From positions 2,108,001 to 2,172,000 of the forward strand of contig NZ_AP024861.1 in NCBI RefSeq assembly GCF_024346755.1: DNA of 64,000 bases, in the 5' to 3' direction. Source of the DNA: Vibrio aerogenes (GTDB taxonomy: Bacteria; Pseudomonadota; Gammaproteobacteria; Enterobacterales; Vibrionaceae). This document shows positions 18,084-28,584 of the stretch, one piece after another. The notes below the pieces were generated by a model. The model did not search any database, had not been told where the DNA came from, and was given only the letters and a program-made list of their open reading frames with translations. The position numbers were made by a program, and so were the translations under genes. Numbering within the stretch: position 1 is the first letter of the stretch; the number at the start of each line of letters is the position of its first letter.

Positions 18084-18320
18084 ATGAAATTTAATCAGCA
18101 ACATATCAATGAAATTAACCTGCTCTTGCAATTTGATCTGAACAGCAGAGATACCGGAATTAAAGTGCATAAAACGGCTGAGAAAAAAACCATCGATGCC
18201 GTTCAGGCACTTTACAGCAAGAATTTATGTACGCATCCAGATGGCGGCTACCTGACTGATGAAGGCATTGAAGCTGCCCAACATGCGGATCGTATTCTCA
18301 GAATTCTGACTTCAAACTAA
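18084..18320 (+). CDS. TIGR02647 family small protein
   Basis: A 78-residue protein matching from memory the TIGR02647 family of gamma-proteobacteria, sometimes labelled DNA-binding. Visible conserved parts are LLLQFDL near residue 14 and HPDGGYLTDEGIEAAQHA near residue 52, resembling the wing and last helix of a small winged-helix fold. No enzyme motif, signal peptide or membrane segment is present. The next gene starts 57 bases downstream on the same strand. Its true function is not known. Confidence 0.75.
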   Translation: MKFNQQHINEINLLLQFDLNSRDTGIKVHKTAEKKTIDAVQALYSKNLCTHPDGGYLTDEGIEAAQHADRILRILTSN

Positions 18321-18377
18321 GGAAAAAGAATTTCACCTGCACCTTCTGATAATACAGAATTATATCAGGCTCAGCAT

Positions 18378-19223
18378 ATGAAAACTGTCACGATTATAGG
18401 TGCCGGATGGCTTGGATTGCCATTAGCACAATACCTCAACGGCAAAGAATACACTGTCTTTGCCAGCCGTACTTCAGAAAACGGAGCTCAGGAGTTAACC
18501 GAACAGGGACTTCATGGATTCTGTTATCAGTTTGACAATACCGCACCCGCGCTTGCACCTATTCTGACCCAGCAAAAGACGGACATCGTGATTGGCTGTT
18601 TTCCGCCCGGTTTTCGTCAAAATAAAGCCGGTCAATATACTCAACACTGGTTAACACTGGCCGAACAATCTAAGCTTGCCGGTGTAAAAAAACTCATTAT
18701 GATCAGCTCAACCGGAGTTTATCCGGATCTCCCGGAGAAAATGACGGAAGAGAAAGCCAGCCTGGGGCTGGCAGAGAAAGAGAACAAATTTAGTGAAAAG
18801 AACCGTATTTTACTGGCAGCAGAACAGCAAGTGCTGGATTCACGGCTTGACTATGTTGTTCTCCGCTGCAGTGGCTTAATCGGTCCAAAGCGACATCCCT
18901 CACGGTTTGTCCGCAATTTGAAACAAATCAGCCGTCAGGCGCCTGCAAATATGGTTCATCAGCTTGATGTCATCCGGGCCGTCACATTTGCAATCGACCA
19001 TCTGACGAATGAAGTGATGAATGTCACCACACCGGAAACCGTCAGCAAAGCTGCATTTTATCAGGCAGCGCTAAAATCAGTGAACGCAGATATCACCATG
19101 CCACCGATCACTGAAACCCGCGATAAACTCATTTCCGCAGAGAAGCTTTGTGAAGCTGGTTTTAAATACCATTTTCAAAATACACTCGAGGCATTGGCAT
19201 ACAACAAAGATATTGCCGGTTGA
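18378..19223 (+). CDS. NAD(P)-binding SDR/epimerase-like protein
   Basis: A 281-residue extended short-chain dehydrogenase-like protein. The Rossmann motif is VTIIGAGWLGLPLA (about residues 4-17). MISSTGVYPD (about 112-121) is the beta-strand with the active-site serine region. The usual YxxxK catalytic pair is not obvious; the region after it reads SEKNRILLAAEQQV. It resembles the YeeZ-type proteins of unknown substrate. The start at ATG after agcat is the first in frame. It converges on tdk with only 26 bases between. Confidence 0.7.
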   Translation: MKTVTIIGAGWLGLPLAQYLNGKEYTVFASRTSENGAQELTEQGLHGFCYQFDNTAPALAPILTQQKTDIVIGCFPPGFRQNKAGQYTQHWLTLAEQSKLAGVKKLIMISSTGVYPDLPEKMTEEKASLGLAEKENKFSEKNRILLAAEQQVLDSRLDYVVLRCSGLIGPKRHPSRFVRNLKQISRQAPANMVHQLDVIRAVTFAIDHLTNEVMNVTTPETVSKAAFYQAALKSVNADITMPPITETRDKLISAEKLCEAGFKYHFQNTLEALAYNKDIAG

Positions 19224-19249
19224 GTCTCCCAGCCGGCTTAGCATTGGCC

Positions 19250-19828
19250 CTACAGGCCAAGCGCCTCTTTATAATGGCGACGACACACAGAAATATATCG
19301 GTCATTACCACCGATATCGACCTGGTCGCCTTCAGCAACTGCCTTACCAGATGCATCCACCCGCACGACCATATTGGCCTTTTTGCCGCAGTGACAAATG
19401 GTTTTCAGCTCTACCAGCTTGTCTGACCAGGCAAGCAGATATTGGCTGCCTTCGAATAATTCACCTTTAAAATCTGTTCTCAAACCGTAGCACAATACCG
19501 GAATATCGAGTTTATCAACCACTTCAGAAATCTGATAAACCTGACTCCGGGTCAAAAACTGGCACTCATCAATCAGGACACAGTCAATACGGGATGTCTG
19601 ATGTAACTCCTGAATATCTTCATAGAGGTCAGTGCTGTCCTGATATAAATAGGCTTCTTCTTTTAATCCAATTCTGGAACTCACAACACCAGTGCCAAAC
19701 CGGTCATCGACCGCTGCAGTAAAGATAACCGGCGTCATCCCCCGCTCACGATAATTAAATGAAGACTGCAGTAAAGTCGTTGATTTCCCTGCATTCATTG
19801 CAGAGTAGTAAAAATACATTTGGGCCAA
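19250..19828 (-). CDS. tdk: Thymidine kinase, TTG start
   Basis: This salvage enzyme phosphorylates thymidine with ATP. The P-loop is [12 protein letters not shown] (about residues 9-20). DECQFL (near 88) is the magnesium/Walker B element. The C-terminal lasso and zinc site appear as CHCGKKA and ISVCRRHY. I place the start at a TTG encoding MAQMYFYYS, because aggaa lies 8 bases before it and homologues begin MAQMYF; the alternative ATG three codons later has no fitting Shine-Dalgarno site. The protein is then 192 residues, the normal size. Confidence 0.93.
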   Translation of the reverse strand: MAQMYFYYSAMNAGKSTTLLQSSFNYRERGMTPVIFTAAVDDRFGTGVVSSRIGLKEEAYLYQDSTDLYEDIQELHQTSRIDCVLIDECQFLTRSQVYQISEVVDKLDIPVLCYGLRTDFKGELFEGSQYLLAWSDKLVELKTICHCGKKANMVVRVDASGKAVAEGDQVDIGGNDRYISVCRRHYKEALGL

Positions 19829-19930
19829 AAGAAATTCCTGTTTCTGAACACAATATAAAAAGTGAATATGAAAGAAGGTGGCAAATGCCACCTTCCGGGT
19901 CACAGAAGTAATAATTATGTCATCAAATAA

Positions 19931-21697
19931 CTATTTTTTGTCAACTGCAACCGAAACTGCCAACTCTTCAAGTGCTGCCGGATTTGCCGGGCTGGGCGCA
20001 TCAGTCATCAGACAGGAAGCTGCTGTTGTTTTCGGAAATGCAATCACGTCACGAATGTTTTCAGTACCACACAGCAGCATGACTAACCGATCCAGACCAA
20101 ATGCCAGACCAGCATGCGGTGGTGTTCCGTATTTCAGCGCATCCAGCAGGAAGCCAAATTTCAGCTTTTGTTCTTCTTCATCAATTCCCAGCGTTTCAAA
20201 CACCGCCGTCTGCATCGCTGCATCATGAATCCGCACAGAACCACCACCGACTTCATAACCATTCAGCACCATGTCGTAAGCATTAGAGTTTGCACTGGCC
20301 GGATTCGCGATCAGCTCTTCAGGAGTCACGCCCAGCGGTGAAGTGAACGGGTGATGCATCGCACTTAAATGACCGGCGTCATCTTCTTCAAACATCGGGA
20401 AATCAACAACCCACAGTGGCGCCCATGCAGAAAGATCCGTCAGTTCAAGATCAAGACCCACTTTCAGGCGCAAGGCACCTAATGCTTCCGCTACAACATT
20501 TGCTTTATCTGCACCAAACAGGATGATGTCGCCGGATTTTGCCTGAGTTCTGTCCAGCAATGCTTCAATCACTGAAGCACTCAGGAATTTAGCCACCGGA
20601 GACTGAACACCATCAGCACCGGCATCGCGATCATTCACTTTCATCCATGCCAGGCCTTTCGCACCGTATACAGAAACAAACTCAGCATAACCATCAATCT
20701 GTTTACGGGTGAGTTGTGCTCCACCGGGAACGCACAATACAGCAACCCGCCCTTTTGCATCATTTGCAGGGCCGGCAAATACTTTGAAATCGACATCTTT
20801 GACCAGGTCAGCAACATCAATCAGTTCCAGTGGATTGCGTAAATCAGGCTTATCACTACCGAAACGGCGAATCGCTTCACTAAATGGCATCACAGGGAAC
20901 TCGCCCAGATTCACATTAAGCAGCTCCTGCCACATATCCCGGATCATTGTTTCAGTCACCTGACGAACTTCATCAGCCGTCATGAATGATGTTTCAATAT
21001 CAATCTGAGTAAATTCAGGCTGGCGATCAGCACGTAAATCTTCATCACGGAAACATTTCACAATTTGATAATAGCGATCAAAACCTGACATCATCAGCAA
21101 CTGTTTAAACAGCTGTGGCGACTGAGGCAACGCATAAAACTGACCTTTATGTACACGACTCGGTACAAGATAATCTCTCGCACCTTCTGGCGTCGCTTTT
21201 GTCAGCACGGGTGTTTCGATATCTAAAAAGCCATGCTCATCAAGAAAACGACGCACAAAACTGGATGCTTTCGCTCTTAACTTAATCCGCTCACTCATTT
21301 CAGGACGACGTAAATCAATATACCGATACTTCAAACGTTGTTCTTCAGTATTATTCTGGTTGAAATCCAGAGGCAACACATCCGAGCGGTTAATAATTTC
21401 AAGATGCTTTGCCAGCACTTCAACTTCACCTGTCGCCATATCACGATTGATCTGACTTTCCGGACGGGCTCTGACTTCACCAGCCAGGCGGATACAGAAC
21501 TCATTACGAAGCTGGTTGGCAGTTTCGAACACATCAGCCATATCCGGATCAATAACCACCTGAACTAATCCTTCACGATCACGCATATCAATAAAAATTA
21601 GACCGCCTAAATCACGGCGGCGATTTACCCATCCGCAAAGTTCCACAGGCTGCCCCACAAGGGACTTGTTCAGATGACCACAATAATGGCTGCGCAT
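19931..21697 (-). CDS. aspS: Aspartyl-tRNA synthetase
   Basis: A class IIb synthetase charging tRNA-Asp. The ATG at MRSHYCGHL is chosen to match the family start, giving 588 residues. The N-terminal OB-fold anticodon domain ([20 protein letters not shown]) is followed by the catalytic core with [29 protein letters not shown] (motif 2) and [13 protein letters not shown] (motif 3). The bacterial GAD insertion domain lies between motifs 2 and 3. Shine-Dalgarno matching is weak. It reads toward tdk, from which it is separated by about 100 bases. Confidence 0.96.
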   Translation of the reverse strand: MRSHYCGHLNKSLVGQPVELCGWVNRRRDLGGLIFIDMRDREGLVQVVIDPDMADVFETANQLRNEFCIRLAGEVRARPESQINRDMATGEVEVLAKHLEIINRSDVLPLDFNQNNTEEQRLKYRYIDLRRPEMSERIKLRAKASSFVRRFLDEHGFLDIETPVLTKATPEGARDYLVPSRVHKGQFYALPQSPQLFKQLLMMSGFDRYYQIVKCFRDEDLRADRQPEFTQIDIETSFMTADEVRQVTETMIRDMWQELLNVNLGEFPVMPFSEAIRRFGSDKPDLRNPLELIDVADLVKDVDFKVFAGPANDAKGRVAVLCVPGGAQLTRKQIDGYAEFVSVYGAKGLAWMKVNDRDAGADGVQSPVAKFLSASVIEALLDRTQAKSGDIILFGADKANVVAEALGALRLKVGLDLELTDLSAWAPLWVVDFPMFEEDDAGHLSAMHHPFTSPLGVTPEELIANPASANSNAYDMVLNGYEVGGGSVRIHDAAMQTAVFETLGIDEEEQKLKFGFLLDALKYGTPPHAGLAFGLDRLVMLLCGTENIRDVIAFPKTTAASCLMTDAPSPANPAALEELAVSVAVDKK

Positions 21698-21963
21698 AAT
21701 GATTTTCCCAATGATTAAATAATTAACTTCAACAACCACCGCTCTTACTCTCCCTAAGACCAGTGATATTAATTCTCTCTGTCAGGGATCCGGTCGATAC
21801 CGCCTGACTCCGCAGCCCGGTATCGATGCAAAAAAAGCAGAACCCGTTGACACATAAAACAGAAAAATGTACCAAGAAACTAAATGTACAAAAAAACAGG
21901 CGCAGATTATAGCGCTAAACAATCGTGTTCTCCAAAGCGATATCACAGATTCCGGGTAATTTA

Positions 21964-22857
21964 ATGCAAAAACTACAAACAAAGCTCCCATTGAGACTGG
22001 GGTTGACACTCTGGTCACACCCACAATGGCAGCAAACATTCTACGGACGCGGCACAACAGCTTCTGAAAGACTTGAAAAATATGCTCAGGTTTTTCATAC
22101 CGTTGAAGGCAATACGACGTTTTATGCATCACCGGCATCCAAAACAGTTTCCAACTGGAAAGCAGCAACGCATGATGACTTTCGCTTTACATTTAAGCTA
22201 CCTAAAGAAATCACCCATGAGTTGATGCTGACCGGTTGCCGGCATGCCTTACACACCTTTCTCACTCTTCTGGAACCTATTCACGAAAGAATTGGCCTCT
22301 GGACGATTCAGCTGCCAGCCGCTTTTGGCCCGGAGTTTTTCCCCCGCCTTCAGCAGTTTTGCCAGCTTTTTCCGGCCCATTTCCCATTGGGTGTCGAAAT
22401 ACGTCATCCGGCATTTTTCACCAAAGGCCCTGAAGAAAAAACATTGAATCAGTGGCTGATTGAACAAAAAATAAACCGGATTATCATGGATAGTCGTCCG
22501 GTCTTTGCTGCACCGCCAGAGACACCGGCAACGATAGATGCTCAGCGAAAAAAGCCACGTCTTCCCGTTCATGCAATCGCAACAGCCGGCAAGCCCATGA
22601 TGCGTTTTATTGGTCATCCGGCGCTCAACGAAAATCATATATTTTTTCAGCCATGGCTCAATAAGCTGACAGCATGGATTCATGAAGGCCGTCAGCCTTA
22701 TGTGATGATACATACCCCGGATAACGCTCTGGCTCCGGAACTGGCTCAGCAGTTGTATCAGTCACTTCAGCAAAAAACGGCTTTACCGGATCTTGCTGCT
22801 TTTCCTGCCATGAAAGAACAAAATCAACTCCCGATATTTCCGGATGAATTTTCCTGA
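21964..22857 (+). CDS. DUF72 (YecE-like) family protein
   Basis: A 297-residue cytoplasmic protein of the DUF72/YecE family, a TIM-barrel-like fold of unknown activity. Recognisable segments are LRLGLTLWSHPQWQQTFYG at the start, EGNTTFYASPASKTVSNWK near 50-68, and FRFTFKLPKEITHE near 77. These carry the conserved aromatic and lysine residues of the barrel. As in enteric genomes, it sits next to cmoAB and near aspS, a long-conserved neighbourhood. No enzymatic role can be assigned from the sequence. Confidence 0.85.
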   Translation: MQKLQTKLPLRLGLTLWSHPQWQQTFYGRGTTASERLEKYAQVFHTVEGNTTFYASPASKTVSNWKAATHDDFRFTFKLPKEITHELMLTGCRHALHTFLTLLEPIHERIGLWTIQLPAAFGPEFFPRLQQFCQLFPAHFPLGVEIRHPAFFTKGPEEKTLNQWLIEQKINRIIMDSRPVFAAPPETPATIDAQRKKPRLPVHAIATAGKPMMRFIGHPALNENHIFFQPWLNKLTAWIHEGRQPYVMIHTPDNALAPELAQQLYQSLQQKTALPDLAAFPAMKEQNQLPIFPDEFS

Positions 22858-22927
22858 TGAGGATCATTGGCCTTGTTCCGGGCGATGCAAGATAGCTAAA
22901 ATTCACAGATTCACCGTTTCACAAAAC

Positions 22928-23750
<823 letters not shown>

Positions 23751-23824
23751 CGGAACAAGCACCGTAAAACACATCATCAATATGAATTATTTAATTGAAA
23801 CCAAAAACAGCGGTATGGTTTGAC

Positions 23825-24796
23825 ATGTTTGATTTTGCAAATTTTTATCAATTGATTGCGGCGGATCCCGCCTTACAGCCCTGGTTAAATACACTGCCCG
23901 CCAGACTGACGGACTGGCAGAATCAGGCTCATGGCGATTCCGACCGCTGGCAGAGAACGCTTAAGAAAATTTCTTCATCTCATCCTGATATCATCGAGTT
24001 GAAAGATCGGGTATCAGTGACTAATCATGAAGCATTGCCCGACGGTGAAAAGAAAAAACTCGAAAGTATTTTAAAAACACTCCATCCATGGCGCAAGGGA
24101 CCTTATTATCTTCATGATATCCATATCGATACGGAATGGCGCTCAGACTGGAAATGGGATCGGGTTCTGCCCCATATCTCTCCGCTGAAGCACAGAAAAG
24201 TACTCGATGTCGGCTGTGGTAACGGATATCACATGTGGCGAATGCTCGGTGAAGGTGCACAACTGTGTATTGGTGTTGATCCCTCTCATCTGTTTCTCAT
24301 CCAGTTTGAAGCCATTCGTAAACTAATGGGAAATGACCAACGAACGCACCTGCTGCCGCTTGGAATTGAAGATATTCCCGCAAGTGAAGCCTTCGATACA
24401 GTGTTCAGTATGGGCGTTTTATATCACCGCCGGTCACCATTAGAGCATTTGCAACAACTGAGAAATCAGCTGGTTCCCGGCGGAGAACTGGTCCTGGAAA
24501 CTTTAGTGATCGAAGGCGATGAGAACGCTGTCCTGGTCCCGGTTGACCGATACGCCCAAATGCGCAACGTTTACTTTTTTCCCTCATCTAAAGCGCTTGC
24601 TATCTGGCTGGAAAAATCCGGGTTTACTGATATCGTCATCGCAGACGAAAGTATCACAACGACGGATGAACAGCGAAGCACGACCTGGATGACCCATAAT
24701 TCCCTTCCTGATTACTTAGATCCGGCAGATCCTTCCAAAACTGTTGAAGGTTATCCGGCTCCGCGACGCGCGATTTTAGTCGCCAGAAAATCATAA
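23825..24796 (+). CDS. cmoB: tRNA U34 carboxymethyltransferase CmoB
   Basis: CmoB transfers the carboxymethyl group of carboxy-SAM to 5-hydroxyuridine at the tRNA wobble position, forming cmo5U. Starting at MFDFANFYQ gives 323 residues, exactly the usual length. [20 protein letters not shown] (around residues 86-105) leads into the Rossmann SAM motif [15 protein letters not shown] (about 123-137), and [14 protein letters not shown] (near 200) is also highly conserved. cmoA precedes it. The third enzyme of this pathway, CmoM, is encoded at 36.4 kb. Confidence 0.96.
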   Translation: MFDFANFYQLIAADPALQPWLNTLPARLTDWQNQAHGDSDRWQRTLKKISSSHPDIIELKDRVSVTNHEALPDGEKKKLESILKTLHPWRKGPYYLHDIHIDTEWRSDWKWDRVLPHISPLKHRKVLDVGCGNGYHMWRMLGEGAQLCIGVDPSHLFLIQFEAIRKLMGNDQRTHLLPLGIEDIPASEAFDTVFSMGVLYHRRSPLEHLQQLRNQLVPGGELVLETLVIEGDENAVLVPVDRYAQMRNVYFFPSSKALAIWLEKSGFTDIVIADESITTTDEQRSTTWMTHNSLPDYLDPADPSKTVEGYPAPRRAILVARKS

Positions 24797-24913
24797 TTGA
24801 CATACATCTAACGTGCGATAGCCGAAATCAGAGTAGGCTATCGGAAAAGTCTGGGATCTCCTCAATCTAACCGACACAGATTCACAATGAATGTAAGAAA
24901 GATAAGGTTGCTC

Positions 24914-25693
24914 ATGTTGAAAAGGCTTGCACTGATGATGGCAATTTCTGCGCTCACCGGGTGTTCTTCTGTTAAGGAAGATAATTTTCACAAGGAAACA
25001 ATTTCCGCCATAAAAAATGCTGAACTGAGTATTTCTCAGCGCCTGGTAAATCTGGAGCTGCAATCAAGCCATCAGGCTAAATATATTGATGGTCTGGAAA
25101 CAGAAATTAATTCGCTGAAACATCAGGTCACCCGACTGAATCAGCACATGTATCAGTTCAGAAAACAGAAAAAATCACAGGAAAAAACAGCATCAGTTAC
25201 TCAGCCAGAGCCTGAATATCCGCCGGTTCAGGATATTCCTGCGAATAAAATTATTCTGGGTCGTGTCGAGCATGTGACAATTGATTCAATCCGGCAAACC
25301 TTTAATGCACGTGTTGACACTGGCGCCGCAACCTCATCGTTAAACGCAGCAAATATTGAAGAATTTGAAAGAAACGGTAAAAAATGGGTTCGCTTTCATT
25401 TGTCAGAAAATATGAAAGACACCTTAAAAGATCACTGGATAGAAGCTCCGGTCACGCGCTATGTCAAAATTCGTCAGTCAACTCAAAATGAAACGGAGAG
25501 ACGACCTGTAGTCAGCTTATGGATCAGTGTCGGAAAAATTCATGAACGGACAGAGTTCACCCTGGCAGACCGATCACATATGAGCCACCCGGTTCTGCTT
25601 GGACGTGAGTTTATTCGTGATATCGCCTTAGTCGATGTCAGCCGGAAGTTTATTCATACACCAAACAGTAAAGGCAGTAAGAACAAATCATGA
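24914..25693 (+). CDS. Retropepsin-like protease lipoprotein (RimB/'zinc protease' family)
   Basis: This 259-residue protein has a lipoprotein signal ending SALTGC (C17), then a predicted coiled coil of about 50 residues (40-90). The C-terminal domain belongs to the family annotated as ATP-dependent zinc protease. Its visible motif is VDTGAATSSL (D135), the active-site signature of retropepsin-fold aspartyl proteases, with a second PVLLGREFI element near 227. No HExxH zinc motif is present. I prefer the ATG at 24914 because aagg sits 8 bases upstream. It is the first gene of an overlapping trio with a transglutaminase-like membrane protein and an ATP-grasp enzyme. It is predicted to be membrane-tethered and to face the periplasm. 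Confidence 0.78.
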   Translation: MLKRLALMMAISALTGCSSVKEDNFHKETISAIKNAELSISQRLVNLELQSSHQAKYIDGLETEINSLKHQVTRLNQHMYQFRKQKKSQEKTASVTQPEPEYPPVQDIPANKIILGRVEHVTIDSIRQTFNARVDTGAATSSLNAANIEEFERNGKKWVRFHLSENMKDTLKDHWIEAPVTRYVKIRQSTQNETERRPVVSLWISVGKIHERTEFTLADRSHMSHPVLLGREFIRDIALVDVSRKFIHTPNSKGSKNKS

Positions 25694-27198
25694 CTTCACG
25701 CGTTCCATTTTACCTTTGCATACTTATTCTGCTTGCAACCGGTATTTATCTGAGTGTATTTCGTCATCAGGTCTATGGTGTTCCGTGGACACCAGGCAAG
25801 ACACGTCAGGTCTGGGATATTGAGGCACGAATCCAGTTTTATGCACAGGGAAAAGAAGTGAAGGTCTCTCTCGCAGCCCCTGACACTCAAAATGGATTCA
25901 CACTGATTAGCCAGTCAGCTTCATCGCCGGGATACGGCGTCTCTTATCTGGAATCAGAAAAAGGCCGGCGGGCAGAATGGTCCATCCGGCATGCCAGTGG
26001 TCCGCAGACGATCTACTACAAAACGCAATTTCTGGTTGACCCAAATGCGCAGGCTGACCCTAAGCCTCCCCAGTATTCACCCGCTCCCCCCCGGTTTACC
26101 AAGCCTGAAGAAGCCGCAGCCACCGCTCTGATTCATCATGCGACACAGCTTTCATCGGATGACACCACCTTTGCCAGAGAGCTGATTAAAGCATTAAATG
26201 ATACCGAGAGTCAGAATGCCCAATTACTTTTAAATCAGCTGGCAAAATTTAAAGTCACTCAGGCGCTTCTGTCATATTCCGGAATTCCCAATAAAATTGT
26301 CGGTGTGCTCCAGTTAAAAGATGGCAGACGTCGTCAGAATATCGAACCCATGAACCAAATATGGGACGGAGAACGCTGGGTCGTTCTTAACCCTAAAACA
26401 GGTAAACAGGAAAAGCACCCGAATTTACTGGTTTGGGATGAATCCAATGTTTCATTACTGGATGTCAGTGGAGGCAAAAACAGTCAGGTCCAGTTCAGTA
26501 TGATTGCTCAGGATATCTCCGCTCAGGAAGCAACGAATAATAAAGTGAATGCTGATGGTTTACTGAATCTTTCTATTCACAGCTTACCACTCGAAGAACA
26601 GGCCATGTTCAAAACAATCATGCTGATCCCAATTGGTGCGCTGATTGTCGTTTTCCTCCGGGTTATCATCGGATTGAAAACATCGGGAACATTCATGCCG
26701 GTATTGATCGCAGTCGCTTTTGTTCAAACCCAGCTTCTTCCCGGTATTGCCGGATTTCTTCTGATTGTCGGAACAGGGCTCATTATCCGGAGCTATTTGT
26801 CCCGGCTCAATTTATTACTGGTTTCACGCATTTCAGCCGTCATTATTGCTGTGATCCTGATGATAGCATTATTTACCGTCTTATCTTTCCGGCTGGGAAT
26901 TTCTGAAGGGCTGACGATCACATTCTTCCCGATGATTATTTTATCCTGGACCATCGAGCGGATGTCGATTTTGTGGGAAGAAGATGGTGCAAAAGAAGTC
27001 GTTTTACAGGGTGGCGGCTCATTATTTACTGCGATTCTGGTTTATCTGGGAATGACCAACACCTATATTCAGCATCTGACCTTCAACTTCATTGGCATTC
27101 AGTTCATCATTCTGGCTGTGATTCTCCTGTTGGGGACATATACCGGTTATCGTCTGACGGAGCTGAAACGATTTAAACCAATGGCGGAAGAAATATGA
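25690..27198 (+). CDS. Inactive transglutaminase-like protein with C-terminal multi-TM domain
   Basis: A 502-residue membrane protein with a single N-terminal anchor (about residues 5-22), a soluble part of roughly 280 residues, and a C-terminal block of about seven hydrophobic helices (from about 310 to 490). The soluble domain resembles the inactive transglutaminase fold found fused to this 7TM module. The segment RRRQNIEPMNQIWDGERWVVLNP is reminiscent of a transglutaminase core, but a clear Cys-His-Asp triad is not visible. The ATG overlaps the stop of the protease gene (ATGA), and its own stop overlaps the next start the same way, so all three are co-translated. The topology suggests periplasmic soluble domain plus transport or signalling by the 7TM part; function unknown. 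Confidence 0.72.
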   Translation: MTSRVPFYLCILILLATGIYLSVFRHQVYGVPWTPGKTRQVWDIEARIQFYAQGKEVKVSLAAPDTQNGFTLISQSASSPGYGVSYLESEKGRRAEWSIRHASGPQTIYYKTQFLVDPNAQADPKPPQYSPAPPRFTKPEEAAATALIHHATQLSSDDTTFARELIKALNDTESQNAQLLLNQLAKFKVTQALLSYSGIPNKIVGVLQLKDGRRRQNIEPMNQIWDGERWVVLNPKTGKQEKHPNLLVWDESNVSLLDVSGGKNSQVQFSMIAQDISAQEATNNKVNADGLLNLSIHSLPLEEQAMFKTIMLIPIGALIVVFLRVIIGLKTSGTFMPVLIAVAFVQTQLLPGIAGFLLIVGTGLIIRSYLSRLNLLLVSRISAVIIAVILMIALFTVLSFRLGISEGLTITFFPMIILSWTIERMSILWEEDGAKEVVLQGGGSLFTAILVYLGMTNTYIQHLTFNFIGIQFIILAVILLLGTYTGYRLTELKRFKPMAEEI

Positions 27199-28199
27199 TA
27201 CTGAGCAGGCTAGCCTCCCCTTTTCAGCTAAAAAGTAAAGGGATTCTTGGCATGAATCAACGGAATCACAGCTATATCGGACGGTATAATGATCGGTCCC
27301 GGTATCCTTTGGTTGATGACAAATTAAAGACTAAAATAATCGCTGAGGAAGCCGGATGTACCGTTCCGGAGTTAATCGGTGTGATTCGCAGCCAGCATGA
27401 AGTCAAAAAGATTCATCAGCTTGTCAGACAGTGGCCCGCCTTTGTGATTAAACCGGCATGCGGGAGTGGTGGAAAAGGAATTCTGGTGATCGCTTCTCAT
27501 CAGGGCACAACCTATACAAAACCATCCGGAGCTACCATTTCCGAAGAAGACTTAGAGCGTCACATCAGTAATGCACTGGCCGGGTTATTTTCTCTCGGAG
27601 GCAAGAATGATGTGGTGATTATCGAAAATATGATTCAGTTTGATTCATGCTTCCATGGTTTCAGTTATGAAGGTGTGCCTGACGTCCGGGTTATTGTCTT
27701 TCAGGGTTACCCGGTCATGGCAATGATGCGCCTTTCAACCAAAGCTTCTGACGGAAAAGCAAATCTTCATCAGGGTGCTGTTGGCGTCGGCATTGATGTT
27801 GCCAGTGGTCAGGCCGTCCGCGCAGTTCAGTTTGGCCGGCCTTTGACTCACCATCCTGATACAAACCGCGCTTTATCAGAGCTCAAAGTACCTCACTGGG
27901 AGCGTTTATTAGTTCTGGCAGCCAGTGCCTGGGAAATGACCGGGCTTGGCTACATTGGAACAGATATGGTGCTCGATAAAGAACAGGGGCCAATGGTACT
28001 GGAGCTGAATGCCCGTCCAGGTCTGGCAATTCAGATAGCCAATGGTGCCGGACTGTTACCCCGTCTGAAACATATCGAGAATATCAAACCATCTTTTGCT
28101 CCGCCTTCTCCCCTTCAGCGGGTCAGATATTCACAACACACGTTTGGTCAGGATCAGCCAGCAGAAATTTCAATCCATGAGACAGTTTCGACTGTCTGA
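27195..28199 (+). CDS. ATP-grasp ligase, alpha-L-glutamate ligase-like
   Basis: A 334-residue cytoplasmic ATP-grasp enzyme of the RimK-like group linked to the 7TM-transglutaminase operons. FVIKPACGSGGKGILVI (about 90-106) is the ATP-binding loop. EDLERHISNALAGLFSLGG and VIIENMIQFD follow. MVLELNARPGLAIQIANGAG (about 271-290) holds the metal-binding residues at the end of the grasp. Such enzymes join an amino acid or short peptide to a carboxylate. Overlap with the upstream gene and pairing with a retropepsin-like lipoprotein suggest making and trimming a peptide-modified product. The substrate is unknown. Confidence 0.8.
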   Translation: MILSRLASPFQLKSKGILGMNQRNHSYIGRYNDRSRYPLVDDKLKTKIIAEEAGCTVPELIGVIRSQHEVKKIHQLVRQWPAFVIKPACGSGGKGILVIASHQGTTYTKPSGATISEEDLERHISNALAGLFSLGGKNDVVIIENMIQFDSCFHGFSYEGVPDVRVIVFQGYPVMAMMRLSTKASDGKANLHQGAVGVGIDVASGQAVRAVQFGRPLTHHPDTNRALSELKVPHWERLLVLAASAWEMTGLGYIGTDMVLDKEQGPMVLELNARPGLAIQIANGAGLLPRLKHIENIKPSFAPPSPLQRVRYSQHTFGQDQPAEISIHETVSTV

Positions 28200-28245
28200 A
28201 TGAGACTGCTCAAGCCATCCCTTTTCGTTGATAAGAAAGGCGCTT

Positions 28246-28279
28246 AAACAAGGGCATCCATGCCCTAATGCCCTTGTTT
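28246..28279 (+). terminator. Hairpin after the ATP-grasp operon, two alternative folds
   Basis: AAACAAGGGCAT/ATGCCCTTGTTT is a perfect 12-bp stem around a 10-base loop. The inner arm can instead pair as GGGCAT-cc-ATGCCC, so two mutually exclusive hairpins exist. There is no real T run. It may stabilise or end the operon message. Confidence 0.45.
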
Positions 28280-28281
28280 GC

Positions 28282-28327
28282 TCCACTAGACACATACAGA
28301 TGATCAGTTTATGTTTCAGATTAATGG
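28282..28327 (+). repeat. Dispersed 46-bp repeat, copy 2
   Basis: This matches the repeat at 17085-17130 (about 38 of 46 bases, same orientation). It lies between the ATP-grasp operon's hairpin and the promoter of the small membrane peptide gene. Confidence 0.6.
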
Positions 28328-28361
28328 AATAATCATCTCATTTTTATTTCTGATAAAAATG

Positions 28362-28389
28362 TTGACATACGTCACAAAAAATAGATAAT
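28362..28389 (+). promoter_or_regulatory. Sigma70 promoter of the 52-codon membrane peptide gene
   Basis: TTGACA, a 16-base spacer and GATAAT form a near-consensus promoter. A TGTGA-TCGAAG-TCAAA sequence, close to a CRP site, begins at 28390 and overlaps the start region, where a bound regulator would repress. Confidence 0.65.
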
Positions 28390-28425
28390 TGTGATCGAAG
28401 TCAAACAAAACAGCAGGAGTTAATT

Positions 28426-28584
28426 ATGAGTTCAATCATCGAATCAGAAATGAGAGTCAGCGAAGAAAGACAGAACACACATCAGGCTGATAAATTAACC
28501 TTACGTGATATCGCTACTTTATTTTCTATGTTTGCTGTCACAGCAACAATTTCATTACTGACAACCTTATCGTGGGTTGCATAA
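28426..28584 (+). CDS. Small single-pass membrane peptide (52 aa)
   Basis: A 52-codon gene with strong support: caggagtt gives an ideal Shine-Dalgarno site 6-8 bases before the ATG, a near-consensus promoter is upstream, and an intrinsic-type terminator overlaps its stop. The peptide has a charged, soluble N-terminal half (ESEMRVSEERQN, then DKLTLRDIATLF) and a C-terminal hydrophobic helix (SMFAVTATISLLTTLSW). That is the layout of small regulators or accessory subunits of membrane complexes. No family was recognised. It is monocistronic, between the ATP-grasp operon and rnz. Confidence 0.75.
   Translation: MSSIIESEMRVSEERQNTHQADKLTLRDIATLFSMFAVTATISLLTTLSWVA

Noticed and set aside
28386..28405. 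FNR box near the small membrane peptide promoter
   Set aside because: The TTG...TCAA halves are two bases too far apart for the FNR consensus; a CRP-like reading fits better.
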